Shown here: piece by piece, positions 1-8,752 of the stretch | Layout: the number at the start of each line of letters is the position of its first letter | Numbering within the stretch: position 1 is the first letter of the stretch | DNA from: Gammaproteobacteria bacterium | Lineage (GTDB): Bacteria; Pseudomonadota; Gammaproteobacteria; Pseudomonadales; Azotimanducaceae | DNA length: 41,797 nt | Direction: 5' to 3' | NCBI GenBank assembly: GCA_003247835.1 | Contig: QJYB01000064.1 | Span: 1-41,797, forward strand | The notes under the pieces: generated by a model | The model's database searches: none | What the model saw: the letters and a program-made list of their open reading frames with translations, nothing else | What the model was told of the DNA's origin: nothing | Made by a program: the position numbers and the translations under genes

Positions 1-791
1 GATCCCGGTTGCGCCGGTCCACCCGGCTCCAGTGCTCGGACGCGATGGCGGTTTCCAGCGCGACCACGTCTGGTGCCAGCGCCGCTGCTTCAGCCTGGCC
101 GGCCAGGGTGAGCATTTCGGCGATGTGAGCCTGATAGGCGCTGCGGATGTCCACGAACCGCTGGGCATCGTCGGTGTAGTAGTCCCGCTCGGGCAGGCCG
201 ATCCCGGAGTGGTAGAGCCCGACGATGAAGCGCGACGGATCCTGGCGATCGATCTCGAGGCCGAAGCCGATGGGTGAGATGCTGCTGACGAGCTCCGAAC
301 GCCCGAACGCGACCGTGAGCGCGCGGGTGCTGTCGATGGCCGCGATGGCGTCGAGCTCACCACGGATCGGCTCGAGTCCGAGCCGATCGAGCGTCGCAGT
401 GTCGAGAAAGCTCAGGTAGTAGTCGCCGATCTTCTGTTCGATGCTGCCCGGCGCCCGGGGTCCTTCGGCCAGCGACTCGATGAGCAGCTGAACGCGGTCC
501 TGGGCCTTGTCCCGGAGCTCGTAGAAGTTACCGAAGGCCGTCTTGTCCGGCGGCAGCTCGTAACTGTTCAGCCAGCCGCCATTGGCATAGCGGTAGAAAT
601 CGTCTCCCGGCGCCACGGCGGAGTTCATGAGGGAGACATCCACGTTCCGCGACGGGAGCCGTGCTGCGTCATCTCCGTCGCCGAGGGTGTCTTCCGGCGT
701 TTCGGAGCATCCGGCCGCCAGGAGCAGGCACATGAGCAGAACGGCCGGACCGCGGACCGCAGATCGAGGGGAATTCACGAAAGCTGGCATG
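1..791 (-). CDS. M13-family (PepO/neprilysin-like) metallopeptidase, lipoprotein, 3' end outside window
   Basis: The reading frame runs from ATG at 791 to the window edge, giving about 263 N-terminal residues. It opens with a lipoprotein signal: a hydrophobic stretch at residues 15-27 and a lipobox LAAGC with the lipidated cysteine at residue 28. After a short acidic linker come landmarks of the M13 N-terminal domain: [12 protein letters not shown] near residue 63, [11 protein letters not shown], and [10 protein letters not shown] in the second half. M13 enzymes are zinc endopeptidases whose HExxH site lies in the C-terminal half, which falls outside the window, so activity cannot be checked. 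The protein is probably anchored in the periplasm by its lipid and degrades peptides there. It is divergent from pccB, with a 116-bp gap. Family assignment is confident; substrate is unknown. Confidence 0.88.
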
Positions 792-907
792 GCTCGTCCG
801 ATCTTAAGGGGTATCTCGGGGCAGCGGATTCTACCAGCGTTGCCGCTCACAACCCCACCGCGTATCCTCCAACCCCTTCCGACAACTCACGAGACAACCT
901 GACGCCT

Positions 908-2443
908 ATGAAGCGGGAAATCATCGACCGGCTGGCGGCAACCAGCCTGGCCGCAGAGCTGGGGGGTGGGGAACACCGGATTCATCAGCAGCACCTCAAG
1001 GGCAAGCTCACGGCCCGGGAACGGATCGCGCTGCTGCTCGACGAGGACTCGTTCGAGGAGTGGGACAGATTCGTCGAGCACCGCTGTACTGACTTCGGCA
1101 TGCAGGAACAGAAGATCCCGTCGGATGGTGTCGTCACGGGCTATGGCACCATCAATGGACGTCTCGTGTTCGTCTTCAGCCAGGACTTCACCGTATTCGG
1201 CGGCGCGCTCTCCGAGGCCAATGCCGAGAAGATCTGCAAGATCATGGATCAGGCCATGAAGGTCGGCGCCCCGGTCATCGGCCTGAACGACTCGGGTGGT
1301 GCCCGTATCCAGGAAGGTGTGGCCTCCCTCGGCGGCTATGCGGAGATCTTTCAGCGTAACGTGCTCGCCTCCGGGGTGATCCCGCAGATCAGCCTGATCA
1401 TGGGTCCCTGTGCAGGTGGTGCCGTCTACTCGCCCGCCATCACCGATTTCATCTTCATGGTGGAGCACTCCTCCTACATGTTCGTCACCGGCCCAGACGT
1501 GGTGAAGACCGTGACTCACGAGATCGTCACGCCGGAGGAGCTCGGTGGCGCCAGCATTCACACCAAGAAGTCCGGTGTGGCGGACCTAGCCATGGAGAAC
1601 GATGTCCAGGCCATACTGCAGACCCGCCGGTTCATGGACTTTCTGCCGCAGAACAACCGGGAAAAGCCACCACGCTGGCCGACCGACGATCCGGCGACCC
1701 GGGAGGAGCCTTCCCTGGACACCCTGGTGCCCACGGATGCCACCAAGCCCTACGACATCAAGGAGGTGATCACCAAGATCGCCGACGAGGGCGATTTCTT
1801 CGAGCTGCAGCCGAGCTATGCCGCCAATATCGTCGTCGGCTTCATCCGGCTGCAGGGATCCACCGTCGGGGTCGTCGCCAATCAGCCCATGTGGCTCGGT
1901 GGCACCCTGGACATCGACGCATCGAAGAAAGGGGCTCGCTTCGTCCGTTTCTGCGATGCCTTCAACATTCCCATTCTGACACTCGTGGACGTTCCCGGCT
2001 TCATGCCCGGTACCGTTCAGGAATACGGCGGCATCATCAAGAACGGCGCCAAGCTCCTCTACGCCTATGCCGAGTGCACGGTGCCCAAGGTCACGCTCAT
2101 CACGCGCAAGGCCTACGGCGGTGCCTATGACGTGATGGCCTCCAAGCACCTGCGCGGCGACGTGAACTTCGCCTGGCCGAGTGCGGAGATCGCGGTGATG
2201 GGCGCCAAGGGCGCCGTGGAGATCATCTTCCGGCGCGACATCGGCGATGCCCAGGTGATCCAGGCAAGGACCCAGGAGTACGAAGAACGATTCGCCAACC
2301 CCTTCATTGCGGCGAGCCGCGGCTACGTGGACGACGTGTTCATGCCCAGGGAGACGCGGCAGCGGATCTGCCGCTCCTTCGCCATGCTGCGCGACAAGCA
2401 GCTCGAGAACCCGTGGCGCAAGCACGGCAACATTCCGCTTTAG
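908..2443 (+). CDS. pccB: propionyl/acyl-CoA carboxylase, carboxyltransferase (beta) subunit
   Basis: This 511-residue protein has the full length of PccB. It begins with the family's [16 protein letters not shown] segment near residue 30. It then carries the acyl-CoA-binding half ([51 protein letters not shown]) and the carboxybiotin-binding half ([35 protein letters not shown]). The subunit moves CO2 from carboxybiotin to propionyl-CoA, giving methylmalonyl-CoA. This is the entry of odd-chain and branched acyl units into the TCA cycle. Seven bases separate it from pccA, so the two are surely cotranscribed. Acetyl-CoA or methylcrotonyl-CoA specificity cannot be fully excluded, but sequence motifs and the order beta-alpha fit propionyl-CoA carboxylase best. 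No methylmalonyl-CoA mutase or epimerase gene is in the window. Confidence 0.93.
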   Translation: MKREIIDRLAATSLAAELGGGEHRIHQQHLKGKLTARERIALLLDEDSFEEWDRFVEHRCTDFGMQEQKIPSDGVVTGYGTINGRLVFVFSQDFTVFGGALSEANAEKICKIMDQAMKVGAPVIGLNDSGGARIQEGVASLGGYAEIFQRNVLASGVIPQISLIMGPCAGGAVYSPAITDFIFMVEHSSYMFVTGPDVVKTVTHEIVTPEELGGASIHTKKSGVADLAMENDVQAILQTRRFMDFLPQNNREKPPRWPTDDPATREEPSLDTLVPTDATKPYDIKEVITKIADEGDFFELQPSYAANIVVGFIRLQGSTVGVVANQPMWLGGTLDIDASKKGARFVRFCDAFNIPILTLVDVPGFMPGTVQEYGGIIKNGAKLLYAYAECTVPKVTLITRKAYGGAYDVMASKHLRGDVNFAWPSAEIAVMGAKGAVEIIFRRDIGDAQVIQARTQEYEERFANPFIAASRGYVDDVFMPRETRQRICRSFAMLRDKQLENPWRKHGNIPL

Positions 2444-2450
2444 GCCAGAC

Positions 2451-4436
2451 ATGTTCAATAAAATCCTCATCGCGAACCGGGGCGAAATTGCCTGCCGTGT
2501 GATCAAGACTGCCCGTCGCATGGGCATCGGCACGGTTGCCATCTACTCGGATGCGGACGCGAACGCGCTGCACGTACGTATGGCGGACGAAGCCGTCCAC
2601 GTCGGTGGTTCAGCCTCCACGGACAGCTACCTGCGCATCGACCGGGTGCTGGCCGCCATCCAGCAGACGGGTGCCGAGGCCGTGCACCCGGGTTACGGTT
2701 TCCTCTCCGAGAATGCGGAGTTCGCTAAGGCGCTGGAAAAAGCCGGCGTAGCGTTCATCGGCCCGGGCATCAAGGCGATCACCAGTATGGGCGACAAGAT
2801 CGCCTCCAAGCTGCTTGCCGCCGAGGCCGGGGTCAACACCATCCCCGGTTACACCGACGTGATCGAGGATGCGGATCATGCGGTGAAGATCGCGAAAGAG
2901 ATCGGCTATCCGGTGATGCTCAAGGCCAGCGCCGGCGGTGGCGGCAAGGGCATGCGGGTGGTGTGGAGCGACGCCGAGTGTCGCGAGGGATTCAACAGCA
3001 CCCGTGCCGAAGCCCGCTCGAGCTTCGGAGACGATCGGATCTTCGCTGAGAAGTTCGTCGAGGAACCGCGTCACATCGAGATCCAGGTGCTGGCCGACAA
3101 GCATGGCAACGTCATCTATCTGGGCGAGCGGGAGTGCTCCATCCAGCGACGGCACCAGAAGGTGATCGAAGAAGCGCCCTCGCCCTTCCTGGACGAGAAG
3201 ACCCGACGTGCCATGGGCGAGCAGGCGGTGGCGCTGGCCAGGGCAGTGGACTACGCCTCCGCCGGCACGGTGGAGTTCATTGTCGACGCGAAACGGAATT
3301 TCTACTTCCTGGAGATGAACACGCGGCTGCAGGTCGAGCATCCCGTGACCGAGCTCGTCACCGGTCAGGATCTCGTCGAGCACATGATCCGCGTTGCCAA
3401 TGACGAACCGCTGTCGCTCACCCAGGACGACATCAAGCTGTCCGGTTGGGCGATCGAAGCGAGAGTCTATGCGGAAGATCCATTCCGGAACTTCCTGCCT
3501 TCCATCGGCCGTCTGGTGCACTACCGGCCGCCCAGGCAGACCGCATCCGTGCGTGTCGACTCCGGCATCGAGGAAGGCAGCGAAGTCTCAATGTTCTACG
3601 ACCCGATGATCGCCAAGCTGATCACCTACGGCGAGAACCGGGAACAGGCCGTCGAACGGATGTGCGACGCGCTCGATGCCTACTACATCCGCGGCGTCAA
3701 TCACAACATCAGCTTTCTGAACGCACTCATCGCGCACCCCAGATTCCGCGAGGGGCGCCTGACCACCAACTTCATCGCCGAGGAGTACCCGGACGGTTTC
3801 CACGCTGCCGACGTCCCTCAGGCAGACCCGCTCGTTCCCGTGGCCATTGCCGCCGTGACCCACCGCATCCATGCCGCGCGGGCATCAGAGATCAGCGGTC
3901 AGACCCGCCGGTTCGAGCTCACCGATCGGGACGACTGGGTGGTGATCGCCAACGGTGAGCACTATGCCGTCAACGTGCAGACGGTGGCGCATGGCTTCGA
4001 GGTCCGGCACGGCGACAACGTCTACCGGGTCACCACGGACTGGACCCTCGGCAATCCCGTGGTCGAAACTGAGATCAACGGCGACAGCATCGTCGTTCAG
4101 ATCGACCGCCGCGGCGCCGCATTCCGCCTGTATCACCGGGGTGCGGTCATCGACACCCTGGTGCTCTCCCCGACCGCCGCCGACCTGACCCGGCACATGA
4201 TCGAACGGCCACCGCCGGATCTGTCCAAGTTCCTGCTCTCGCCGATGCCGGGGCTGCTGGTGCGGCTGTCGGTGGCCGAGGGCGACGAGGTGAAGGCCGG
4301 CGAGGAGCTCGCTGCCGTCGAGGCCATGAAGATGGAAAACAGCCTCCGGGCCGCGGAGAACGTGAAGGTCGCGAAGATCCTCGTCACGGAAGGCGACAGT
4401 CTGGAAGTGGACCAGCCGATCCTCGAGTTCGAGTGA
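2451..4436 (+). CDS. pccA: propionyl/acyl-CoA carboxylase, biotin carboxylase and biotin-carrier (alpha) subunit
   Basis: This is a 661-residue protein. The start is the ATG at 2451, because the classical biotin-carboxylase N terminus MFNKILIANRGEIACR begins there; the frame is open further upstream but only inside pccB. The glycine-rich ATP loop KASAGGGGKGM is near residues 157-167 and the catalytic EMNTRLQVEHPVTE segment near 287-300. A BT linker domain follows, then a C-terminal biotinyl domain with AMKM; Lys627 is the predicted biotinylation site. The subunit carboxylates biotin using ATP and bicarbonate and delivers it to PccB. It is seven bases downstream of pccB in the same operon. A biotin ligase is not encoded here and must act in trans. 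Confidence 0.94.
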   Translation: MFNKILIANRGEIACRVIKTARRMGIGTVAIYSDADANALHVRMADEAVHVGGSASTDSYLRIDRVLAAIQQTGAEAVHPGYGFLSENAEFAKALEKAGVAFIGPGIKAITSMGDKIASKLLAAEAGVNTIPGYTDVIEDADHAVKIAKEIGYPVMLKASAGGGGKGMRVVWSDAECREGFNSTRAEARSSFGDDRIFAEKFVEEPRHIEIQVLADKHGNVIYLGERECSIQRRHQKVIEEAPSPFLDEKTRRAMGEQAVALARAVDYASAGTVEFIVDAKRNFYFLEMNTRLQVEHPVTELVTGQDLVEHMIRVANDEPLSLTQDDIKLSGWAIEARVYAEDPFRNFLPSIGRLVHYRPPRQTASVRVDSGIEEGSEVSMFYDPMIAKLITYGENREQAVERMCDALDAYYIRGVNHNISFLNALIAHPRFREGRLTTNFIAEEYPDGFHAADVPQADPLVPVAIAAVTHRIHAARASEISGQTRRFELTDRDDWVVIANGEHYAVNVQTVAHGFEVRHGDNVYRVTTDWTLGNPVVETEINGDSIVVQIDRRGAAFRLYHRGAVIDTLVLSPTAADLTRHMIERPPPDLSKFLLSPMPGLLVRLSVAEGDEVKAGEELAAVEAMKMENSLRAAENVKVAKILVTEGDSLEVDQPILEFE

Positions 4437-4450
4437 GCAGCGTCTGACAA

Positions 4451-4495
4451 CGGCAGCAGACCTGCCGCCGTTCAGGTGGCGGCCTTAGCGCCGCC
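4451..4495. terminator. possible stem-loops between convergent pccA and nitroreductase gene
   Basis: Two short inverted repeats lie in the 48-base gap and run slightly into the nitroreductase stop: CGGCAG (4451-4456) with CTGCCG (4462-4467), and GGCGGC (4478-4483) with GCCGCC (4490-4495). The position between two convergent genes suits a bidirectional terminator. Neither has a T-run, so intrinsic termination is doubtful. Confidence 0.25.
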
Positions 4496-5213
4496 CCTGG
4501 GGCGGGCCTGCGCTGGTATGCCGCGTACCCGGCGGGTCCACGGCCCAGTCGGGCACCTCTCCCCACGATTCCTCGAACACGAGCTCCGACATGGGGCGTC
4601 GGCGAACCGGACCGTGGTGACCCACGGGCCGGCCGAGAGTCACCGTCGCGGCAATGATCGTGTTCTCCGGAATCTCGAGCAGCGCTTTCAGCTCATCGTT
4701 GACGCCGCCGTGAAAGCCGGTGATCACGCCGCCGTAGCCCAGCGCTCGCGCCGCCAGCAGCAGGTTCTGCACCGCCGGGTAGATCGATGCCCCTTCGAAC
4801 GTGCTGGGCGCGCGGTAGCGGACGAAACAGGGCAGTACCAGTGCCGGCACCCGCTCGAAGTTGTCCACGTAATGCGCCATGGTTTGCGCCATCCGTGCCT
4901 TGGGTGAGTCTGCCTCCGCGCCACTGCCCTCGTCATACCCGTCGGCCTTGCGTTTCGACGCCCACAACGCCCGTGCTACCGAGCCGATCAGCCGTTTCGC
5001 CTCGCGTGCCCGAGGTCCATCGGTGAGTACGATGAAGCGGAACGGCTGCCGGTTCGAACCGCTGGGTGCTCGAGTCGCAGCGAACAGCATGGCTCGGAGC
5101 GCGGCGGGTGGAATGGGCTCATCGACGTAACGCCGGATGGCCCTCGTGGTCATCAGTCCCTCCAGCAGCCCCACCTGGTCTTCCGGGAGCGCCTGATCCG
5201 CCAGGGTGTCCAT
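4485..5213 (-). CDS. nitroreductase-family FMN oxidoreductase
   Basis: This is a 242-residue protein. It has the nitroreductase fold signatures: TTRAIRRYVDEPIP near residue 22, APSGSNRQPFRFIV near 49 (FMN phosphate and ring contacts), YPAVQNLLLAARALGYG near 145, and a C-terminal TLGRP segment. Members use FMN and NAD(P)H to reduce nitro groups, quinones or enones; the true substrate here is unknown. A strong ribosome-binding site (AAGGAGA) precedes the ATG. It is the last gene of a minus-strand run MarR - P-loop kinase - nitroreductase, with 26 bases to the gene before it, so MarR control of this enzyme is likely. Its stop faces that of pccA. Confidence 0.88.
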   Translation of the reverse strand: MDTLADQALPEDQVGLLEGLMTTRAIRRYVDEPIPPAALRAMLFAATRAPSGSNRQPFRFIVLTDGPRAREAKRLIGSVARALWASKRKADGYDEGSGAEADSPKARMAQTMAHYVDNFERVPALVLPCFVRYRAPSTFEGASIYPAVQNLLLAARALGYGGVITGFHGGVNDELKALLEIPENTIIAATVTLGRPVGHHGPVRRRPMSELVFEESWGEVPDWAVDPPGTRHTSAGPPQGRR

Positions 5214-5239
5214 TCGTCTCTCCTTTTCAGATCCGGATG

Positions 5240-5779
5240 CTAGCGGTGCGGTAGCACGGATGCCACCGGACCGAACCCACCCGCCTCGCGCCGCTGCAGA
5301 TATTCCGCCAGGATCGCGTCCGGCGTTCGATTCGCGGTGTTAAGGCGCCAGGCATCAAGCCCGCTGATCGCCGCGAACTGGGCATGCATGGTCCGAACGA
5401 CCCGGGCACTCGCCGAGGGCTGCTGCGGCCGCGCCTTGGTCCGACTGAGCGCCGTGTCCAGATCAACGTGCAGCAGCACATAGCGATAGTCGGGGCAGTA
5501 CCGGCGCACTTCGTCTAACCACCAGGGTCCGATCACGCCATCCACGTAGACGTCGTAACCATCCTCTGCAAACGACCGGGCTGCCTGCAGAAACGAACGC
5601 ACGATGGCCCCATTCTGATCTCGGGATTCCGGGCTGGAAGGGTCGACCAGGTGCGCAACGAAGCGGTAGAACTCATCGGTGAGCAGATGCACGCCTCTGC
5701 TGTGCATTGCCGCGAGCCGAGCGGACAGCGTCGTCTTGCCGCTGCCCGGACATCCCGAAATGATGGTCACCCCTGCCAC
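5240..5779 (-). CDS. P-loop kinase/AAA-type small NTPase
   Basis: This is a 179-residue protein with a Walker A motif, GCPGSGKTT, at residues 9-17 (Lys15) right at the N terminus. A DEFYRF segment near residue 35 and a VDGVIGPWW segment near 79 follow, the latter in the position of a Walker-B-like strand. This layout resembles the small AAA_33/zeta-toxin/shikimate-kinase-like kinases that phosphorylate small molecules. The GTG start at 5779 is preceded by GGAGGAATC, which overlaps the stop region of the upstream MarR gene (9-base gap). Cotranscription with MarR and the nitroreductase hints at a role in drug or xenobiotic modification, but the substrate cannot be told. No antitoxin-like partner is seen, so a toxin role is unsupported. 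Confidence 0.75.
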   Translation of the reverse strand: MAGVTIISGCPGSGKTTLSARLAAMHSRGVHLLTDEFYRFVAHLVDPSSPESRDQNGAIVRSFLQAARSFAEDGYDVYVDGVIGPWWLDEVRRYCPDYRYVLLHVDLDTALSRTKARPQQPSASARVVRTMHAQFAAISGLDAWRLNTANRTPDAILAEYLQRREAGGFGPVASVLPHR

Positions 5780-5788
5780 GATTCCTCC

Positions 5789-6220
5789 TCAGTGCAGACG
5801 TTGTCGTGCCCGCATACGCAGATCGTCCAGCACACGGGCAGCAGTAGCCAGCGCGGCAGCGTCGATCCCGGAGGCCAGTTCCTCGAACCAGGCAATACGC
5901 GCCGCGTGCGCTTTCCTGATCGTCGCACGTCCGCGACGGGTGAGGCTGACGAGCTGTCTGCGCCCATCGCTCCGGTCCGGCTGTCTCACCACCAGGCCGT
6001 CCGCCTCCAGCCCTGTGAGCACGTGGTGCATGGTGGCTCTGCTTACCATCTCCTGCTCCGCAAGCTCCGACGGCGAGCAGCTGCCGCCGAAGTGCAGCAC
6101 GGCCAGCGCGGACAGCCGGGCACGGCCCAGGCCCTGGGCATCGTCCACCCGTCGGATGGCACGCATCAGTTGAGTCATGGCGGAGTTCAGCGTCAGCAGA
6201 CTCGACTTCGTTGACATCAT
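5789..6220 (-). CDS. MarR-family transcriptional regulator
   Basis: This is a 143-residue winged-helix protein. The helix-turn-helix lies at about residues 50-75 (CSPSELAEQEMVSRATMHHVLTGLE), followed by the wing with the MarR-typical PDRSDGRRQLVSLTRRG segment. MarR proteins bind palindromes as dimers and usually release on binding a phenolic or other small ligand. The gene is divergent from a VOC/glyoxalase gene, with a perfect-arm 15-bp palindrome in between, and heads a run with a P-loop kinase and a nitroreductase. This is the standard layout of an autoregulated MarR repressor controlling both sides. Two adjacent ATGs are possible starts; the second (6217) has the better spacing from GGAG. 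Confidence 0.9.
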   Translation of the reverse strand: MMSTKSSLLTLNSAMTQLMRAIRRVDDAQGLGRARLSALAVLHFGGSCSPSELAEQEMVSRATMHHVLTGLEADGLVVRQPDRSDGRRQLVSLTRRGRATIRKAHAARIAWFEELASGIDAAALATAARVLDDLRMRARQRLH

Positions 6221-6237
6221 CGGGCTCCAGGGATTAA

Positions 6238-6252
6238 GTTAGCAATGCTAAC
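6238..6252. promoter_or_regulatory. predicted MarR operator palindrome
   Basis: GTTAGCAATGCTAAC consists of two perfectly complementary 7-base arms around one central base. It sits in the 52-base gap between the divergent marR-like (start 6220) and VOC (start 6273) genes. Its TTAGC/GCTAA arms resemble known MarR-family operators. It would overlap promoter elements of either gene, allowing joint repression. Confidence 0.7.
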
Positions 6253-6272
6253 AGAATCGAAGGGGAACTCCC

Positions 6273-6644
6273 ATGCGCTTGACAAGGCTGCACCAGGTGG
6301 CGGCGAGATGCGGGGATCTGGCAGCAACACGGGCGTTCTACTCGGACCTGCTCGGTGCGCGTTATGTCGGGCAGTTCGACCCTCCGGGCCTGCTGTTCTA
6401 CGAGTTTACGGGCACCCGGGTTCTGTTCGACAGGAATGCCGCGCCCGCCACTCTCTACTTCTGGGTGGACGACATCGACGACGCGCATGCCGCGCTCGCC
6501 GAGAAAGGTGTGAGTTTCGATGGACCGCCGCATCTGATCCACCGTGACGAGCAGGGTGTGTTCGACAATCCGGGCACCGAGGAGTGGATGGCGTTCTTCA
6601 AGGACCCGGGTGGCAACACCGTGGCGCTGGCTACACGCCGCTGA
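6273..6644 (+). CDS. VOC-family (glyoxalase/dioxygenase-fold) protein
   Basis: This is a 123-residue single-domain VOC protein. It has the first beta-alpha-beta unit with a histidine at residue 7 (RLHQVA) and an AFYSDLLG segment near 20-27. The second unit has LYFWVDDIDDAHAALAEKG and the terminal signature MAFFKDPGGNTVAL. The fold binds a divalent metal in glyoxalase I, extradiol dioxygenases and fosfomycin or bleomycin resistance proteins; which of these applies cannot be decided. An AAGGGGA ribosome-binding site precedes the ATG. It is probably controlled by the divergent MarR protein through the palindrome at 6238-6252, which points to detoxification of a reactive or antimicrobial compound. 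Confidence 0.82.
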   Translation: MRLTRLHQVAARCGDLAATRAFYSDLLGARYVGQFDPPGLLFYEFTGTRVLFDRNAAPATLYFWVDDIDDAHAALAEKGVSFDGPPHLIHRDEQGVFDNPGTEEWMAFFKDPGGNTVALATRR

Positions 6645-6681
6645 CTCGAGGCGAGAATTCAGCAGCGATGCCCACTGGCGT

Positions 6682-8004
6682 TCACTGCCCGAGCTGATAA
6701 CGCAATCCGAATTCCACGGAGTGCACCCAGTGATCCGCGCTGACGGTCTCACCGTCGCTCAGATCCACGTCTTGCCTGTCGGAGAGCCATACCCGCCAGC
6801 CGGTGTGGAATGTCAGGCGGCGGCTCAGCTCTACGTCGAAACCCGCCAGCAGCTGCATGAATGTTGAGCTGACCTTGTCGTCGACGAACTGCGTGCGGTC
6901 GATGTAGTGCATGTCGTATTTGAGTCTCGTGACACCACCCCCGAAGCCGATGTTCGGACGGACCGCCGCGTGTGGCAGGAAGTCGTAGTAGACGTTGACC
7001 CCGAGGCTCGAGGAATCGAGGTCGCCCCGAACCCGCCGCTCGCCAATCGCAAAACCGAAATCCAGCAGCTCCGCGTCGTTGTGGCGATAGGCATATTCGG
7101 CTTCCACCCGCCAGTGACTTCCCAGGGTATGGCCCACCGCAAACGTCAGCAGTCCACCCGGCGCGAACGCATCGAACGTCACCGGCCCGGTCTCCGAGTC
7201 CCGGGCCCAGCTCACGCCGAGATTGCCCGTCATGTAGAAACCCCGGCCCGCGTCACCCGTCGCCCTGGCCGCGCCGAATCCGGTCGTCCGCGCAGTACCC
7301 GGGTACCAGTAGAGACTGAGCCAGCCCGACTGGATGGTCTGATCCAGCTTCACGCCGTTGCCTTCCAGGTCCTTGAGGCTCACATCAGGGGTGCGCCAGT
7401 ACTCGTACTCGAGCCCGAGATCCAGACTGCGGGTGAGTGGGAACCGGAATCCTGCCGTCCCCTGCCAGGCCAGCGCGGTGGTGTTGTCATCGATGAGGTA
7501 GGTCTCGTCCGGGCTGCCCGGCTGGACCTCGCCCAGCTGGTAGGTGAGCCAGGTCGGACCCACGCCGATCCCCAGATAGGGCTTGAGCCAGGGGCCGATC
7601 TGGAACTCACGGATCGCGCTCAGCATGATACTGGCGCTGGTGTAACGGTCGTTCGGCCCCGGATCGCTGCTCGGGCCGCCGGCTGACGGATAGAAGAATT
7701 CGCCCTTGGTCTTGCGTTGCGACAGTCCGAGATCGAGCCACCAGCTATCACCAAACCGTCTGGCGACACTCCCCCGGTACCGCGGCAGGCCGAGGTCGTA
7801 GTCCATCTTCAGATCCGGCCCTTCCAGCTCCGCGCGCTCACCGTAGTTGGCACCCAGTCCGAAAGCCACGTACCAGCGATCCGCCGGCTCCGCTCGAACA
7901 CCCTGTACCGCAACCAGGAACATCACGCAGAAGCAGCTCACAGCGGTGAGCCGGAATCCGGCGCCGCGGAATGCAGCCGGGATGGGATGGAGACGTCTGT
8001 TCAC
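6682..8004 (-). CDS. outer-membrane protein with two tandem beta-barrel halves
   Basis: With a GTG start at 8004 this is 440 residues: a basic N terminus, a hydrophobic segment and a signal-peptidase site near AVQGVRA-EP. The mature chain falls into two similar halves, each of about 200 residues. The first begins RWYVAFGLGANYGERAELEG and the second GFYMTGNLGVSWARDSETG. Each half alternates amphipathic strands such as PWLKPYLGIGVGPTWLTY or AVRPNIGFGGGVTRLKY, as in 8-stranded OmpA/OmpW-like barrels. The chain ends SVEFGLRYQLGQ. It should sit in the outer membrane, possibly as two linked small barrels or one larger pore. The frame stays open upstream to 8241, but that part is arginine-rich and overlaps the divergent GNAT gene, so I rejected it. 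The function is unknown. Confidence 0.8.
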   Translation of the reverse strand: MNRRLHPIPAAFRGAGFRLTAVSCFCVMFLVAVQGVRAEPADRWYVAFGLGANYGERAELEGPDLKMDYDLGLPRYRGSVARRFGDSWWLDLGLSQRKTKGEFFYPSAGGPSSDPGPNDRYTSASIMLSAIREFQIGPWLKPYLGIGVGPTWLTYQLGEVQPGSPDETYLIDDNTTALAWQGTAGFRFPLTRSLDLGLEYEYWRTPDVSLKDLEGNGVKLDQTIQSGWLSLYWYPGTARTTGFGAARATGDAGRGFYMTGNLGVSWARDSETGPVTFDAFAPGGLLTFAVGHTLGSHWRVEAEYAYRHNDAELLDFGFAIGERRVRGDLDSSSLGVNVYYDFLPHAAVRPNIGFGGGVTRLKYDMHYIDRTQFVDDKVSSTFMQLLAGFDVELSRRLTFHTGWRVWLSDRQDVDLSDGETVSADHWVHSVEFGLRYQLGQ

Positions 8005-8011
8005 ACTGTGA

Positions 8012-8018
8012 TCCTTCT
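8012..8018 (-). promoter_or_regulatory. ribosome-binding site deciding the GTG start of the outer-membrane protein
   Basis: AGAAGGA lies 7 bases before the GTG at 8004. With the signal peptide that follows directly, it fixes this start over upstream in-frame candidates. Confidence 0.65.
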
Positions 8019-8188
8019 GTACTGCCGATCGTCGGAAACGCTTGCTGCGCCGACGTGCCACATGGAGCGGCGACCGTCGTGAAAGGCGCGCAGTATATCG
8101 GCTTCCCCCCGCCGCCGCTCCGTTGCTCATACACGACGGAATCCGGCTGCTATCCTGCTTCGGCAGGCACAGAGGAATCGGCAACGGT

Positions 8189-8719
8189 ATGGAACTGATC
8201 ACGCCGCGCCTGACCGTCCGCTCGTTCGTCGCCGGAGACATCGCCGCTTATGCCCGCGTGGTCGGGCGACCGGAGGTGATGCGCTATCTCGGCGGTGAAC
8301 CCAGAACGCCGCGGCAGGCGCGCGACTACGTCATCGACTGCATCGATCGCGATCGTCTCTCCGGCGTCAGTCGATACGCCGTTGTCCGTCGGTCCGACAG
8401 CGTCTTTCTGGGCTACTGCGGCTTCAAGGCGCTGGTGGGAGACGCGAGCGGCAACCTGCCGCCGGATACAGCCTGGGTCGATTTCGGCTGGCAGTACGGA
8501 CCATGGGCCTGGCGCCAGGGATACGGCACCGAGGCTGCTCGGGTGGTTTACCAGTTCGGGGCGAGCACACTCGGGCTCGGCAACATCGAGATCCGGACGC
8601 ACGAGCAGAACGTGGCATCGCTCATAATCATCGACAGGCTCGGCTTCGTCTGGGTGAACGACTACGACTCACCGGCCGGGCGGTTCCGCCGCTTCCGGGA
8701 ACCATTCGAACAGCTATGA
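8189..8719 (+). CDS. GNAT-family N-acetyltransferase (RimJ/RimL-like)
   Basis: From the ATG at 8189 the protein is 176 residues and begins MELITPRLTVRSFVAGD, the usual N terminus of RimJ/RimL-type GNAT enzymes. An acetyl-CoA-binding segment follows near residues 110-125 (WAWRQGYGTEAARVVYQFG). The strand IEIRTHEQNVASLIIIDRLGFVWV is the typical last motif of the family. Such enzymes acetylate amino groups of proteins, amino acids or antibiotics; the acceptor is not predictable. The open frame reaches back to 8042, but that sequence has no GNAT character and runs into the promoter region of the divergent outer-membrane gene. It lies 33 bases before the beta-hydroxylase gene and may be cotranscribed with it. 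Confidence 0.85.
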   Translation: MELITPRLTVRSFVAGDIAAYARVVGRPEVMRYLGGEPRTPRQARDYVIDCIDRDRLSGVSRYAVVRRSDSVFLGYCGFKALVGDASGNLPPDTAWVDFGWQYGPWAWRQGYGTEAARVVYQFGASTLGLGNIEIRTHEQNVASLIIIDRLGFVWVNDYDSPAGRFRRFREPFEQL

Positions 8720-8752
8720 TGCTCAGCGGAAAACGATCACGGTGCGACCAAC

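Noticed and set aside
2307..2450. N-terminal extension of pccA inside pccB
   Set aside because: The canonical biotin-carboxylase N terminus begins exactly at the ATG at 2451, and the extension is an out-of-frame reading of pccB.
1586..3521. Large minus-strand open frames opposite pccB and pccA
   Set aside because: These are shadows of highly conserved carboxylase genes in GC-rich DNA, with no start signals and no recognisable domains.
5240..5779. Zeta-toxin interpretation of the P-loop kinase
   Set aside because: No small antitoxin gene precedes it; the upstream partner is a MarR regulator and the downstream one a nitroreductase.
8005..8241. N-terminal extension of the outer-membrane protein beyond the GTG at 8004
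   Set aside because: It would bury the signal peptide about 80 residues inside the protein and overlap the divergent GNAT gene; the AGAAGGA site supports the GTG.
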